Source of the DNA: Gammaproteobacteria bacterium | GTDB taxonomy: Bacteria; Pseudomonadota; Gammaproteobacteria; Ga0077536 | Direction: 5' to 3' | Assembly (NCBI GenBank): GCA_024235015.1 | Contig: JACKNG010000004.1 | Location: 1-64,000 of the forward strand | Length of the DNA: 64,000 bases | Position numbers and translations under genes: made by a program | Shown: positions 12,487 to 21,212 of the stretch, one piece after another | How positions within the stretch are numbered: the first letter of the stretch is position 1 | Layout: each line of letters opens with the position of its first letter | The notes under the pieces: model-generated | What the model was told of the DNA's origin: nothing | The model's database searches: none | The model's input: only the letters and a program-made list of their open reading frames with translations

Positions 12487-12529
12487 GATGCGCCAAACGC
12501 TCGGCGCGGGCGAACTGCGACTTGCCATC

Positions 12530-12562
12530 AACCAGATGATTAATCAGAATCATCAATTGGTT
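12530..12562 (+). repeat. AT-rich palindromic segment upstream of the small lipoprotein gene
   Basis: An inverted repeat AACCAGATGAT / ATCATC..TGGTT (12530-12540 and 12549-12562, with a 3-nt bulge) contains the perfect palindrome TGATTAATCA (12537-12546). It stands out from the GC-rich surroundings. It may be an operator or a weak terminator after pyk; there is no U tract directly after it. Confidence 0.45.
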
Positions 12563-12585
12563 ATGGAGCGGTTTTAATAATTGAC

Positions 12586-12759
12586 ATGAAATTTTACGCA
12601 GGATACAGGCGCGGCCTGCTCGCGACCCTGCTCGTCGCCCTGTTCAGCGGTTGTGCGAGCACCGTGATCGGTGGCGCGACCGATGCCGCTATCGCGGTCG
12701 CCAAGGTGCCGTTCAAGGTCGGCGGCGCGGTCGTCGACGTGGTCAGCGACGACAACTGA
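12586..12759 (+). CDS. Small lipoprotein
   Basis: A 57-residue ORF starting MKFYAGYRRGLLATLL. It has a basic N terminus, a hydrophobic core and lipobox LFSGC, so Cys23 would be acylated. The mature peptide is only about 35 residues and ends AKVPFKVGGAVVDVVSDDN. Tiny lipoproteins with this VAKVPFKVGGAVVDV pattern occur singly in many gammaproteobacteria and have no known function. It lies 99 bp after pyk behind an AT-rich palindrome, so it probably has its own promoter. Confidence 0.75.
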   Translation: MKFYAGYRRGLLATLLVALFSGCASTVIGGATDAAIAVAKVPFKVGGAVVDVVSDDN

Positions 12760-12830
12760 ACGCGGCCAGGACGGCCCGGCGCGGCATCGTGGTACCCGGC
12801 AGCGGACACCGGTTTTCAGCAAATCAAGAA

Positions 12831-12872
12831 GTCAGGTCGCGGTGTCAGACACCACCGCTCACTACCTGTGAC
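12831..12872. repeat. Long imperfect hairpin between convergent genes
   Basis: Nested inverted repeats: outer GTCAGGT / ACCTGTGAC and inner GCGGTGTC / GACACC(A)CCGC around a one-base centre, so GGTGTCAGACACC at 12841-12853 is a perfect interrupted palindrome. It lies between the small lipoprotein (plus) and the PEP-CTERM gene (minus). There is no U-run on either strand, so a factor-independent terminator is not clear. Confidence 0.4.
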
Positions 12873-12901
12873 ATGGCATGTCGTACGGCGATTCACCGGG
12901 C

Positions 12902-13615
12902 CTACGCGGGGCTCGCCGTCTGGCAACGCCTGCGACGGCGGCCCGCCGCCAGGACGCTGCAGAGTCCACCGCCGAGAAGCAACGCGGCGGGCGGCAGCGG
13001 CACAGGGGTTCCCGAGATCGAGAGTACCGCGAAATCGAGCGCAAACTGATCGACCGGATTCACCAGGGCCGTGCCATCGACGCGAACAGTGAGCGAACCG
13101 TGCGCGGCCGGTGCGATGAACGTCGACACGTCGAACACATGCGCCTTCACGTTTTCCTCGGCAGCGCTGGCCGCCGCACCGGTGCCCTGGCTCCAGAAGT
13201 CTCCCAGGCCCACGCCGCTCGCCGACACCTGTGCGAATCCGTAACCCGATCCATCGCCTCGTCGCGCGACCGATCCGCTCTGCACCGTCACCCGCGCGTC
13301 GGCAACACTCGCGAGCGCCGTCGTATCCCAATCGAATGTGAACTCGAACGCGTAGGGCGTCCAGGGCGCCGCGGTGGAGGCATCGAGACCCGCCGTCCCG
13401 ACATAGGCAGCGCCGCTCGGCGCGATGACCGGTCCGGCGAAGTTCGTGTACGGATCTCCGGCGTCGCTGTTCAGCCCCTGCGTACCGCCGAATCCGTCGT
13501 CGTCGCCGACCATCACGCTCAAGGTCAGCGCGGGCGCGCGCGAGGTCAGGAGCAGCAGCGCCAGGGCCGCGACGATCCGGCCGCGGCGGGTGGACAGGAA
13601 AGTCGTTTCAAGCAT
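12902..13615 (-). CDS. Secreted PEP-CTERM (VPLPA-type) sorting-signal protein
   Basis: A 237-aa exported protein of unknown function. The chosen ATG (13615) is preceded by GGAGGG at a proper distance; the frame is open upstream. Residues 1-28 are a signal peptide (RRGRIVAALALLLLTSRAPA). The mature N terminus carries an Asp/Gly-rich GDDDGFGGTQG. The C terminus has a tripartite sorting tail: GTPVPLPPAALLLGGGL, a short hydrophobic segment, then five arginines. In PEP-CTERM organisms such tails are handled by an exosortase and the proteins go to the envelope or biofilm matrix. No exosortase gene lies in this window. Cys/Thr/Ala residues after the Arg run are unusual. Confidence 0.75.
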   Translation of the reverse strand: MLETTFLSTRRGRIVAALALLLLTSRAPALTLSVMVGDDDGFGGTQGLNSDAGDPYTNFAGPVIAPSGAAYVGTAGLDASTAAPWTPYAFEFTFDWDTTALASVADARVTVQSGSVARRGDGSGYGFAQVSASGVGLGDFWSQGTGAAASAAEENVKAHVFDVSTFIAPAAHGSLTVRVDGTALVNPVDQFALDFAVLSISGTPVPLPPAALLLGGGLCSVLAAGRRRRRCQTASPA

Positions 13616-13870
13616 GGGGTTCGTCCCTCCTCGGGTCATCATGAACACGCGCAGCCGCGTACATTGCTGTCGGCCGCGTGGCCCTTCTGCCGACGGATCG
13701 ATCTCCAATCGCGCGGCGGCGCCTTCAAGTCGAACCGTGTTGCGCAGCCGGCACCTTACGCCGGGGGATAACCGGATCGAGACGCCCGGAGCCGCGCTTG
13801 CCGTGACGGCCGGACTGGAATCCGCCCCCGCCCCGGCAACCCGTCGGCCGCCCTGCTCGCCGTGCCCGGC

Positions 13871-14611
13871 TCAGCGCACCGAACGACGCCGGGGTTTACC
13901 CCTGCCGAGCAGCGCCAACACGGCCGGGCCTGCCAGCGTGAGCGCGCCCGGTAACGGCACAGCCTGCGGCAGGGGTTCGTCCGCGAGCGCGATACCGAAT
14001 CCGGAGAAGCTGATCGAGTCACCCGGCGACAGGCTGAACACGCGCAGCACGATGGCCAGCGCGTCGTTGCCGAGCGCCGCCGGGCCGACCTGCAGCTCGC
14101 TGTGGTAGGCCCCCGGTGGATTGATACCCTCCGACAACACCGTGGAACTGTACAGATCGATCAGACCGGTCGCGGGATTGACGAAACCGGCCTGGAATCC
14201 GACCACGCCGGTGATCGCCGTCACATCCAAGCGAAACTTCGCGAACAACTCGCCCTGCAGCACGTCCACGCCGCCGAGACCCGGCCCTTGCGGTGGCCAC
14301 TCGAGCACACCGTTCGCCCGACCATCGTAGAAAACATAGGCGTCGGAGTTGGACGCGCCGGCCGAACTACTGAACGTAGCGATGCCCCCCGCGGCAGTGA
14401 AGCTCTGGCTGTCGCCATCCACCTGGGACAAGCGCACCTCGCGTGCGCCGCCGAGAATGCCCGGACCGCTGACCGCGGCAACGCCCCCGGTCGCTGAAGT
14501 GACCGTTTGAGCCGTGTTGAAGTCGTCGACGAGCACGGCCGCCGTGGCCGCGCCCGGGCCCAGCCACAGACATGCCAGCCAGAGCGCAGCCGAAAACGAG
14601 GTCTTTCGCAC
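13871..14611 (-). CDS. Secreted PEP-CTERM-like protein
   Basis: A 246-aa exported protein of unknown function. It has a signal peptide (MRKTSFSAALWLACLWLGPG, cleavage probably after ATAA) and a beta-rich mature part starting VLVDDFNTAQ. The C terminus is a sorting-like tail: PLPQAVPLPGALTLAGP, hydrophobic AVLALLG, then GRGKPRRRSVR. The first half resembles lectin-like or jelly-roll folds only in general character. It lies 255 bp upstream of the other PEP-CTERM gene on the same strand, but the two are not similar outside the tail. The PEP-CTERM call rests on the tail. Confidence 0.65.
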   Translation of the reverse strand: MRKTSFSAALWLACLWLGPGAATAAVLVDDFNTAQTVTSATGGVAAVSGPGILGGAREVRLSQVDGDSQSFTAAGGIATFSSSAGASNSDAYVFYDGRANGVLEWPPQGPGLGGVDVLQGELFAKFRLDVTAITGVVGFQAGFVNPATGLIDLYSSTVLSEGINPPGAYHSELQVGPAALGNDALAIVLRVFSLSPGDSISFSGFGIALADEPLPQAVPLPGALTLAGPAVLALLGRGKPRRRSVR

Positions 14612-14737
14612 AGTCCCATCCTCCCTGATGCAGCGAACGTCGTTCGCGGATGCGCCCGATTGTCGACGATGCAGTCCCGACGGGCAATCCGGGCCACGAC
14701 AGGGCGGTCCGCGTCAACGCTCGCCGCCACCTGCGTT

Positions 14738-15631
14738 TCAGGTCGTCAGTCGTGCCAGCGCCTCGCGGTACTTGGCCGCGGTGCGCTCGATGATCGCCGC
14801 CGGCAGGTGCGGCCCGGGGGCGCGCTTGTCCCAGTCCAGGGTCTCGAGGTAATCGCGTACGAACTGCTTGTCGAAGCTCGGCGGACTGCTGCCGGCGGCG
14901 TAGTCCTCGGCCGGCCAGAAGCGCGACGAGTCAGGGGTGAGGATCTCGTCGATCAACACCAGTTCGTCGTTGGCATCGAGACCGAACTCGAACTTGGTGT
15001 CGGCGATGATGATGCCGCGCTCGTGGGCATACGTGGCCGCCTCGCCGTAGATGCGCAGGGTCAGTGCGCGCACGCGGTCGGCATGACGAGCGCCGACCAG
15101 CTCGACCGCGCGCGCGAAATCGATGTTCTCGTCGTGGTCGCCGACCGCGGCCTTGGTCGCCGGGGTGAAAATCGGCTCCGGCAACGCCGCCGCCTGGACC
15201 AGGCCCGCCGGCAGTTCGATACCGCACACCGCGCCGCTCGCCTGGTAGTCCTTCCAGCCCGAACCGATGAGGTAGCCGCGCGCCACGGCCTCGATCGGCA
15301 AGGGTTTCAAGCGCCGCACGACGATGGCGCGGCCGCGTACCAGCTCGCGTTCCGCGGGGTCACCGATGATCTCTTCCAGCGGCAGGTCGACGAGATGATT
15401 GGGCACGACGTGGCGCAGGCGCGCGAACCAGAAGTTCGACATCGCCGTCAGCACCGCGCCCTTACCCGGGATCGGGTCGGGCAGGATGACGTCGAAGGCC
15501 GACAGGCGATCGGTGGTCACGATCAGCAGGTGCTCGTCGCCGACGGCATAGATGTCACGAACCTTGCCGCGCTGGATCAGCGGCAGGGAGGACAGGTCGG
15601 TCTGGTAGACGGCGGGCGGCGCTTGGGTCAT
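14738..15631 (-). CDS. purC: Phosphoribosylaminoimidazole-succinocarboxamide synthase
   Basis: Ligates aspartate to CAIR with ATP in purine synthesis (297 aa, the longer PurC form; E. coli has 237). Diagnostic stretches are [53 protein letters not shown] and the [13 protein letters not shown] metal/substrate segment. The start at 15631 is the first ATG before the conserved region. It lies in the same direction as the ubiquinone genes upstream but separated by 69 bp; the gap downstream to the PEP-CTERM gene contains nothing obvious. Confidence 0.96.
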   Translation of the reverse strand: MTQAPPAVYQTDLSSLPLIQRGKVRDIYAVGDEHLLIVTTDRLSAFDVILPDPIPGKGAVLTAMSNFWFARLRHVVPNHLVDLPLEEIIGDPAERELVRGRAIVVRRLKPLPIEAVARGYLIGSGWKDYQASGAVCGIELPAGLVQAAALPEPIFTPATKAAVGDHDENIDFARAVELVGARHADRVRALTLRIYGEAATYAHERGIIIADTKFEFGLDANDELVLIDEILTPDSSRFWPAEDYAAGSSPPSFDKQFVRDYLETLDWDKRAPGPHLPAAIIERTAAKYREALARLTT

Positions 15632-15700
15632 CGTCGGGCTTCCTGCGGGAGGCGCGTATTCTGCCCAAGCCGGGGCGTGGCCACCACCGGCGCGGCCGGG

Positions 15701-16918
15701 TCAGGCCGCTGGCGGCGAGGCTGCCTGTGGCCGCGCCAGGCGCGGCACGTCGCCGGCTTCGCCCATGGCATGCGCGACCAGTGCCCGCTTGAGCGGCCCG
15801 CTGCGATTGGCGAGATCGAGGCCGCAGCCGCGCAACCAGCGCAGGGGCGAGTCGGTGCGCGCGAACAGGCGCTCGAGGCCATCGGTGACCAGGGTCATGT
15901 CGAGCGCGGCGCTGCGGCGCCAGCGCGCGTAACGGCCGAGCGCGCTCGCCCGCGGCCAACCCTCGCGGACCGGCGGACCGAGGCACTCGAGCAGCGCGGC
16001 GACGTCGAGCAGGCCGAGGTTGAGGCCCTGGCCGGCCAGCGGGTGGACGAGGTGGGCGGCATCACCGACCAGCGCCACGGCGCCCTGCGCGAAGCGCTCG
16101 GCGCGCGCCCGCGCGAGCGGGAAGCAGGCCCGCGCAGAGCTCGTCTCGATGGCGCCGAGGCGGTGTTCGAAGGCTTCGCCCAGGGCCTGGCGGAAGGCCG
16201 CGTCGTCGAGCGTCGCGAGGCGCGCGGCGAGACTCTCCTCGCACGACCACACCACCGAGCAGGCGTGCGGGTCGGGCAACGGCAGAAAGGCCAGCGGGCC
16301 ACTGGCCAGGAAGCGCTGGCGCGCGACGCGGCCATGCGGGATCCCGGTGGTGACGTTGGCAATGAGCGCGCGCGCACCATAGGGCGTTTCATGCCAGGGG
16401 ATGCCGAGCAGGGCGCGCAGCGGCGAGCCACGCCCATCCGCGGCCACCACCAGGCGCGCCGCGAGGCGCCCGCCGCCGGCCAGGCGCAGGTTCACCGGCG
16501 CCTGGCCTTCGATGTCCTCGACGCGATCGGCAAGCACGCTCGCCGTACTCGCTTCCAGTACCCGGCTCAGCGCCGCGACCAGCTGGCGGCTCTCCACGAT
16601 CCAGCCCAGTGGCCCGTCGTGCTGCGGACCCGGGGTGAATTCGAGCCGCCCGCGCGACCCCGCGTCCCACACCTCCATGGCCTCGAACGGCTGTATGCGC
16701 GCGGGGTCGAGCAGCGCCCAGGCGCCGGCCGCGCCGAGCACGCGCGCCGCGGCCGGGATGATGGCCAGGGTCCGCAGATCGATCGGCCCGCTCGGCGCGC
16801 TAGGGTCGAGCTCGGGCTCGACCACGCTCACGCGGGCGCCGGCGCGTGCGAACAACGCGGCGCAGCACAGCCCGGCCACGCCACCGCCCACCACCGCGAC
16901 GTCGACGCTCGCGCTCAC
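15701..16918 (-). CDS. FAD-dependent ubiquinone-biosynthesis hydroxylase (UbiI/UbiF/VisC type)
   Basis: Aromatic-ring flavin monooxygenase, 405 aa from a GTG (16918) overlapping the ubiH stop. The N-terminal dinucleotide fold is VAVVGGGVAGLCCAALFARAG. The middle signature VAADGRGSPLR and the C-terminal FAD motif VGDAAHLVHPLAGQGLNLGL are those of the UbiH/COQ6 family. Tail-to-head with ubiH and pepP, it takes the position of visC/ubiI in E. coli. Which ring position it hydroxylates (C5, C6 or broader) cannot be told from sequence. The ORF can be extended upstream only into ubiH. Confidence 0.88.
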   Translation of the reverse strand: MSASVDVAVVGGGVAGLCCAALFARAGARVSVVEPELDPSAPSGPIDLRTLAIIPAAARVLGAAGAWALLDPARIQPFEAMEVWDAGSRGRLEFTPGPQHDGPLGWIVESRQLVAALSRVLEASTASVLADRVEDIEGQAPVNLRLAGGGRLAARLVVAADGRGSPLRALLGIPWHETPYGARALIANVTTGIPHGRVARQRFLASGPLAFLPLPDPHACSVVWSCEESLAARLATLDDAAFRQALGEAFEHRLGAIETSSARACFPLARARAERFAQGAVALVGDAAHLVHPLAGQGLNLGLLDVAALLECLGPPVREGWPRASALGRYARWRRSAALDMTLVTDGLERLFARTDSPLRWLRGCGLDLANRSGPLKRALVAHAMGEAGDVPRLARPQAASPPAA

Positions 16919-18123
16919 GGCGTCGCAGCGGCGCCGCCGTCGCCGAACGGCGGCAGGCGCTCGACGCCGCCGAGGCCCTCGACCAGCCGCCGGCGCAGCG
17001 GTGCGGCCAGCGCGAGCACACCCAGCGCGCCGCGCCGCACGCAGCGCACGCTGGCGAGTGGCGAGGCATAAGCGGCCGCGAGCAGGTGGGTGAAACCGCC
17101 GACCAGGCGGTGGTCGCGGGCGCGCCCCGCGACGTAGGCCTCGAGCAGCGTGGCCTCGCCCGGGTCGGGCGCGGGCCCGAGCAGCGCGGCCAGGGTGGCG
17201 ACGTCGCGCAGGCCGAGGTTGAGACCCTGTGCGCCGTTGGGGTGGACGGTGTTGGCGGCATTGCCGACGAGCACGGTGCGCGCGGCGACGAGGCGTTCGG
17301 CGCGCTGCCTGCGCAGGGGATGGGCGCGGCGCGGACCGACCGCCACCACGGCACCCAGGCGGCGCCCGAAGCGCTGCTCGAGCAGGGCCGCGTAGCCGCC
17401 ATCGTCGAGCGCCAGGGCGGCCTCGGCGCGCGTCTCGCGCAGGCATTGCACGCTGACGTAGCGCGCGCCGCCGCGCGGGATCATCGCCAGCGGCCCCTCG
17501 GGCGTGAAGTACTCGTAGGCCAGCCCGGCCTCGGGTCGCGCGACCTCGATGTTGGCGACGATGGCCTGCTGGCCGTAATCGTGACTGGCCAGCGTGATGC
17601 CGGCCAGCGTGCGCACGGCCGACTCGGCGCCGTCTGCGCCGACCAGCAGCGCGGCCTCGACGGTGCCGGCCAGGTCACCCTCACGGATTGCCACCTCGAT
17701 GCCGTGCTCGCCCGCACGGGCACCGACGAATTCCGTTCCCCAGTGCACCGTCACGCCGTCCGCGGCAAGGAGGGCGGCATGGAATTCACGCAGCATCAGG
17801 TCCGCCGGGCAGGCCCAGCCGAGGGCGTCGCGACCGAGCTCGGCGGCATCGAGCTGGACGCTGCCGAAGCGGCCCTGTTCGGCGACGTGGATTCGGCTGA
17901 TGGGCGTGGCCGACGGCGCCAGGCGCGACCACAGGCCGCTGTCCTCGAGTACCGCGCGCGACGCCGCCGACAGCACCAGGCCGCGCACGTCGGGCAGCGG
18001 TTCGAGCAGCGGCTTGCGGCGCTCGACCACCGTCACGGCGAGGCCCCGGGCGGCCAGCGCGACGGCCAGTGCGCTGCCGGCCAGCCCGGCACCAATGACG
18101 ATGACCCGCCGCTCAGGCGGCAC
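16915..18123 (-). CDS. ubiH: 2-octaprenyl-6-methoxyphenol hydroxylase UbiH
   Basis: FAD monooxygenase of ubiquinone synthesis (402 aa). The GTG at 18123 lies 11 bp inside the end of pepP and puts the FAD fold RRVIVIGAGLAGSALAVAL directly at the N terminus. The second FAD motif reads VGNAANTVHPNGAQGLNLGL; the NA and the N after P are as in UbiH rather than UbiF. LLVGADGAESAVR is the middle family signature. Gene order UPF0149-pepP-ubiH-ubiI matches that of E. coli (ygfB-pepP-ubiH-ubiI), which supports the call. Confidence 0.92.
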   Translation of the reverse strand: MPPERRVIVIGAGLAGSALAVALAARGLAVTVVERRKPLLEPLPDVRGLVLSAASRAVLEDSGLWSRLAPSATPISRIHVAEQGRFGSVQLDAAELGRDALGWACPADLMLREFHAALLAADGVTVHWGTEFVGARAGEHGIEVAIREGDLAGTVEAALLVGADGAESAVRTLAGITLASHDYGQQAIVANIEVARPEAGLAYEYFTPEGPLAMIPRGGARYVSVQCLRETRAEAALALDDGGYAALLEQRFGRRLGAVVAVGPRRAHPLRRQRAERLVAARTVLVGNAANTVHPNGAQGLNLGLRDVATLAALLGPAPDPGEATLLEAYVAGRARDHRLVGGFTHLLAAAYASPLASVRCVRRGALGVLALAAPLRRRLVEGLGGVERLPPFGDGGAAATP

Positions 18124-19432
18124 GGTGCTGCTGCATGGTGGTCTCGACGTCCTCGACGGACTTGGGCGCCTCGATCGACAGCACTTCGTGTCCGGTCTCG
18201 GTGACCAGGACGTCGTCCTCGATACGGACACCGATGTTCCACCACTGCTTGGGCAGGTCCTTCAACCCGGCGGGGAAGTACAGGCCCGGCTCGACGGTCG
18301 TGACCATGCCCGGCTCGAAGATGCGCCATTCGTCGTGCAGCTTGTAGTCGCCGACATCGTGCACGTCCATGCCCAGCCAGTGCCCGGTCTTGTGCATGTA
18401 GTAGGGACGGTAAGCCTCGGCGTCGATGAGCTTGCGCAGCCGCCCCTTGAGGATGCCGAGGTCGACCAGCCCACGCGTGATCTCCTCGACCGCGGCCTCG
18501 TGCGGCTCGTTCCAGCCATTGCCCGGGCGCACCTCGGCGATTGCCGCCGCCTGCGCCGCGAGCACCACTTCGTAGACCTGGCGCTGGGTTTCGCTGAACT
18601 CGCCGGACACCGGGAAGGTGCGGGTGACGTCGCTGGCGTAGTAGTCGTACTCGGCGCCGGCGTCGATCAGCAGCAGGTCACCCTCCTTCATCGTCGCGCC
18701 GTTCTCGGTGTAGTGCAGGATGCAGGAGTTCGGCCCGCTGCCGACGATCGACGGGTAGGCCGGTGCGCGCGCGCCGTGCTGCATGAAGCAATGCAGCAGC
18801 TCGGCCTCGATCTGGTACTCGCGCATGCCCGGGCGGCACACCGCCATCGCGCGCGCATGCGCGGCCGCCGCGATGCTCGCTGCGCGGCGCATGGCCTTGA
18901 GTTCCTGGCTGCTCTTGAACAGCCGCATCTCGTGCACGACGTGGCCGAGCGAGACGAACTGGTCAGGCGCGTGGACGCCGGCGCGCCCTTTCGAGGTGAC
19001 GCGGTTGAGCCAGCTCACCAGCCGCTGGTCGAAATCCGCGTAACGCCCCATCGTGTAATAGATGCGCTCCTTGTTCTCGAGCAGGCCCGGCAGGATGTCG
19101 TCGAGATCGGTGATCGGAAAGGCATCGTCGGCGCCGTACTCCTCGCACGCGCCTTCGAGGCCGGCCCGGCGGCCGTGCCAGGTTTCCTGTTCTTCGTCCT
19201 TCTCGCGACAGAACAGCAGGAACTCGCCCTGGGCGCGATCCGGCACCAGCACCATCAACGACTCCGGCTCCGGGAAGCCGCTCAGGTAGTAGAAGTCGCT
19301 GTCCGCGCGGTAGGGGTAGAACACGTCACGGTTGCGCACCCGCTCGGGCGCGTTGGGCTGGATGATGATGGAACCCGGTTCGACCAGGTCCATGAGGCGC
19401 TTGCGCCGTCGTGCGAATTCTCTCTTCTCCAT
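18113..19432 (-). CDS. pepP: Xaa-Pro aminopeptidase PepP
   Basis: Dimetal peptidase that removes N-terminal residues preceding proline (439 aa, E. coli 441). The start MEKREFARRRKRL (ATG 19432) matches the family. The aminopeptidase-P N domain occupies about residues 1-140. The pita-bread catalytic half has the ligands in LLIDAGAEYDYYASDVTRTF (two Asp), a His in GHWLGMDVHDVG, and Glu in TTVEPGLYF and VRIEDDVLVTE. It lies 29 bp after the UPF0149 gene and overlaps ubiH, a conserved operon. Confidence 0.96.
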   Translation of the reverse strand: MEKREFARRRKRLMDLVEPGSIIIQPNAPERVRNRDVFYPYRADSDFYYLSGFPEPESLMVLVPDRAQGEFLLFCREKDEEQETWHGRRAGLEGACEEYGADDAFPITDLDDILPGLLENKERIYYTMGRYADFDQRLVSWLNRVTSKGRAGVHAPDQFVSLGHVVHEMRLFKSSQELKAMRRAASIAAAAHARAMAVCRPGMREYQIEAELLHCFMQHGARAPAYPSIVGSGPNSCILHYTENGATMKEGDLLLIDAGAEYDYYASDVTRTFPVSGEFSETQRQVYEVVLAAQAAAIAEVRPGNGWNEPHEAAVEEITRGLVDLGILKGRLRKLIDAEAYRPYYMHKTGHWLGMDVHDVGDYKLHDEWRIFEPGMVTTVEPGLYFPAGLKDLPKQWWNIGVRIEDDVLVTETGHEVLSIEAPKSVEDVETTMQQHRAA

Positions 19433-19461
19433 GGCTCCCGTCCCGCTCGCCAGACCCTGCG

Positions 19462-20025
19462 TCAGTGCAGTACGGCCGGTGCGCCCTCGTCGGCGGGCGG
19501 CGCGCCCAGCTCCGCGTACAGTACCAGCACACCCATACGGGTGAACTCGACCAGCTCGGCGAACGCGTGCTCGTCCGCCTCGCCGGCGGCATCGGCGAAG
19601 GCGAGCCGGCAGAAGCGGTCGAGATCGCCGATGAAACCGCGCGCGTCCTCGCCGAGCGTGGCCGGATCGCCGAGGCCGGCCAGGCCGAGACCGGAGAGGA
19701 ATCCACGGCACCAGGCGGCGAAGGCCGCGGCACGCGCGGCAAGGCCCTCGTCATCGCCCGGTAGCAACGGGGCGAAATCGTACTCGTCGCCGTCGAGCGC
19801 GCTGCGCGCGGCGTCGATCAAGCCCTCGAAAACCGCGACGGCATCGGCGCCCGACCATCCCGCGACATCGTCTTCGCCGCGCAGGTAATCGAGCCAGTGC
19901 GCGGATTCGAACGGCTGCGGCCCGCACAGCATCCCGCACAGGACGCCGTGGCATTCGGCGGCGTCGAGGTCGCAGTGCAGGCGTGTCAGCAAGGCCTGGA
20001 CACGGGCGTGCGAAACCTCTCTCAC
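19462..20025 (-). CDS. UPF0149 (YgfB/YecA) family protein
   Basis: A 187-aa acidic cytoplasmic protein, GTG start at 20025. Features of the family are CDLDAAECHGVLCGMLCG near the N terminus and FAAWCRGFLSGLGLAGLG in the middle. The domain is all-helical; its role is poorly defined, although YgfB is known to influence gene expression in Pseudomonas. It is the first gene of the pepP-ubiH-ubiI operon and is divergent from the ZapB-like gene. Confidence 0.85.
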   Translation of the reverse strand: MREVSHARVQALLTRLHCDLDAAECHGVLCGMLCGPQPFESAHWLDYLRGEDDVAGWSGADAVAVFEGLIDAARSALDGDEYDFAPLLPGDDEGLAARAAAFAAWCRGFLSGLGLAGLGDPATLGEDARGFIGDLDRFCRLAFADAAGEADEHAFAELVEFTRMGVLVLYAELGAPPADEGAPAVLH

Positions 20026-20134
20026 GGCGCACTCGCGCGAGCGTTTCTGGCGGGGATTTCCATGCCCGGATTATCCCATGGTGGGCGCGCCCACAGAAGC
20101 GAACGCGTGCCGGGTTCGCCGCCCGGTGGTCGTG

Positions 20135-20164
20135 TTGACCGTCCGCGGCCCGGCACTCTATATT
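20135..20164 (+). promoter_or_regulatory. Promoter for the ZapB-like gene (and zapA)
   Basis: TTGACC (20135-20140), an 18-bp spacer and TATATT (20159-20164) give a strong sigma70 match. The transcript would begin near 20171, about 37 nt before the ATG at 20208. Confidence 0.65.
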
Positions 20165-20207
20165 GGCCCGGCATCCCCGCTACCCGCCAGTGAGCACTTT
20201 CGGCGTC

Positions 20208-20429
20208 ATGAGTACAGGCAGTAACGACCGCTTGGATCTGGCCGCGCTCGAATCGCGCGTGGACGAGCTGATCAAGACGATCGACAGCCTGGCCAGCGAG
20301 AACGAAGCGCTGCGCAACCAGCAGGCAGCACTGACTGCCGAGCGCGCCACGCTCATCGAGAAGACCGAACAGGCGCGCAGCCGCGTCGAGGCCATGATCG
20401 CCCGCCTGAAAGCGATGGAGACCCGCTAG
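20208..20429 (+). CDS. ZapB-like coiled-coil protein (TIGR02449 type)
   Basis: A 73-aa protein, almost entirely heptad-repeat coiled coil from LDLAALESRVDELIK to the C terminus, ending RLKAMETR. The short form starting MSTGSNDRLDLAAL is chosen because it has the promoter at a good distance; the frame is open upstream. The family lies directly before zapA in many gammaproteobacteria and is thought to work with it at the division septum; there is no direct proof for this protein. Confidence 0.8.
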   Translation: MSTGSNDRLDLAALESRVDELIKTIDSLASENEALRNQQAALTAERATLIEKTEQARSRVEAMIARLKAMETR

Positions 20430-20735
20430 TTTCGGTGGAGATCAGGACGGCGCTGGCGCCGTGCGTCGTGGACGACGTGGCGACGGCCCCGGGCGGTCGT
20501 TCAGTGCGCGTCCACCGGGGCGGCACCGGGCACCCGTCGCGAGACCATTCGCGCGCCGGGAGACGCAGGGTGCGCGAAGCGGTAGATTGGCGACCCGGGC
20601 GGGGCGTCGACCAGGACAGCGACAGAGGCGATATCATCCCGCACAGCGATCCCACCGAGCGGCGGGGCGCGCACACGCATTCACTCTCGTCACCGGGAGC
20701 GGACGGCGCGGCAGCTTATTCATGAGGTTCTCCAG
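20430..20735 (+). other. Gap between ZapB-like gene and zapA
   Basis: 306 bp of GC-rich sequence without an intact ORF of native character. The only AT-rich patch, GATATCAT near 20632, could be a weak -10 for zapA, without a good -35. I see no repeat or RNA structure of note. Confidence 0.5.
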
Positions 20736-21056
20736 ATGAGCGACGAAGTGAAGCCCATCACCGTCACCATTTTCGACAAGGACTACGTCGTCGGCTGCAA
20801 GGAAGACGAACGCGAGGCGTTGTTCGCCTCGGTGCAGTTCCTGAATCGCAAGATGGTCGAACAGCGCGACAACGGCAAAGTCATCGGCAGTGAGCGCATC
20901 GCGGTCATGGCTGCACTCAACATCGCCCACGAATACCTCGAATTCCGCCGTAACAACGAGTCCCTGACCAGCGACATCGGCGCCGGCATCTCGCGCATGC
21001 AGAACAAGATCGCCGATGCCCTGCGCCGCGGCGAGAACCTCGGCACCGGGCACTGA
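20736..21056 (+). CDS. zapA: Cell division protein ZapA
   Basis: A 106-aa cytoplasmic protein that bundles FtsZ protofilaments at mid-cell. The N-terminal beta part ITVTIFDKDYVVGCKEDER is the ZapA signature; a long coiled-coil helix follows from about residue 55. GAGGTTCTCCAG before the ATG provides the ribosome site. Gene order ZapB-like, zapA, 6S RNA is conserved in gammaproteobacteria and is complete here. Confidence 0.93.
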   Translation: MSDEVKPITVTIFDKDYVVGCKEDEREALFASVQFLNRKMVEQRDNGKVIGSERIAVMAALNIAHEYLEFRRNNESLTSDIGAGISRMQNKIADALRRGENLGTGH

Positions 21057-21212
21057 GCCGGTCGCCGGCGCAGGCTTCGCGACGCTTACATGCCGCGGTG
21101 CCCCAGCGATGGCTGCGCGGCACGCGCCGCGCCGACCACCGCTCGCACAGGCAGACAAGTACTCAGAAGCTGCGCGAGGTCACGTTCGGACCGCGCCTAC
21201 CCCGTGACGGCG

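Noticed and set aside
12816..13331. Minus-strand 171-codon ORF overlapping the PEP-CTERM gene
   Set aside because: Wrong frame of the recognised secreted protein; Arg-rich, with no ribosome site.
14683..14696. Sigma54 promoter for a PEP-CTERM gene (minus-strand TGGCCCGGATTGCC)
   Set aside because: The GG and GC dinucleotides are 8 bp apart instead of the required 10.
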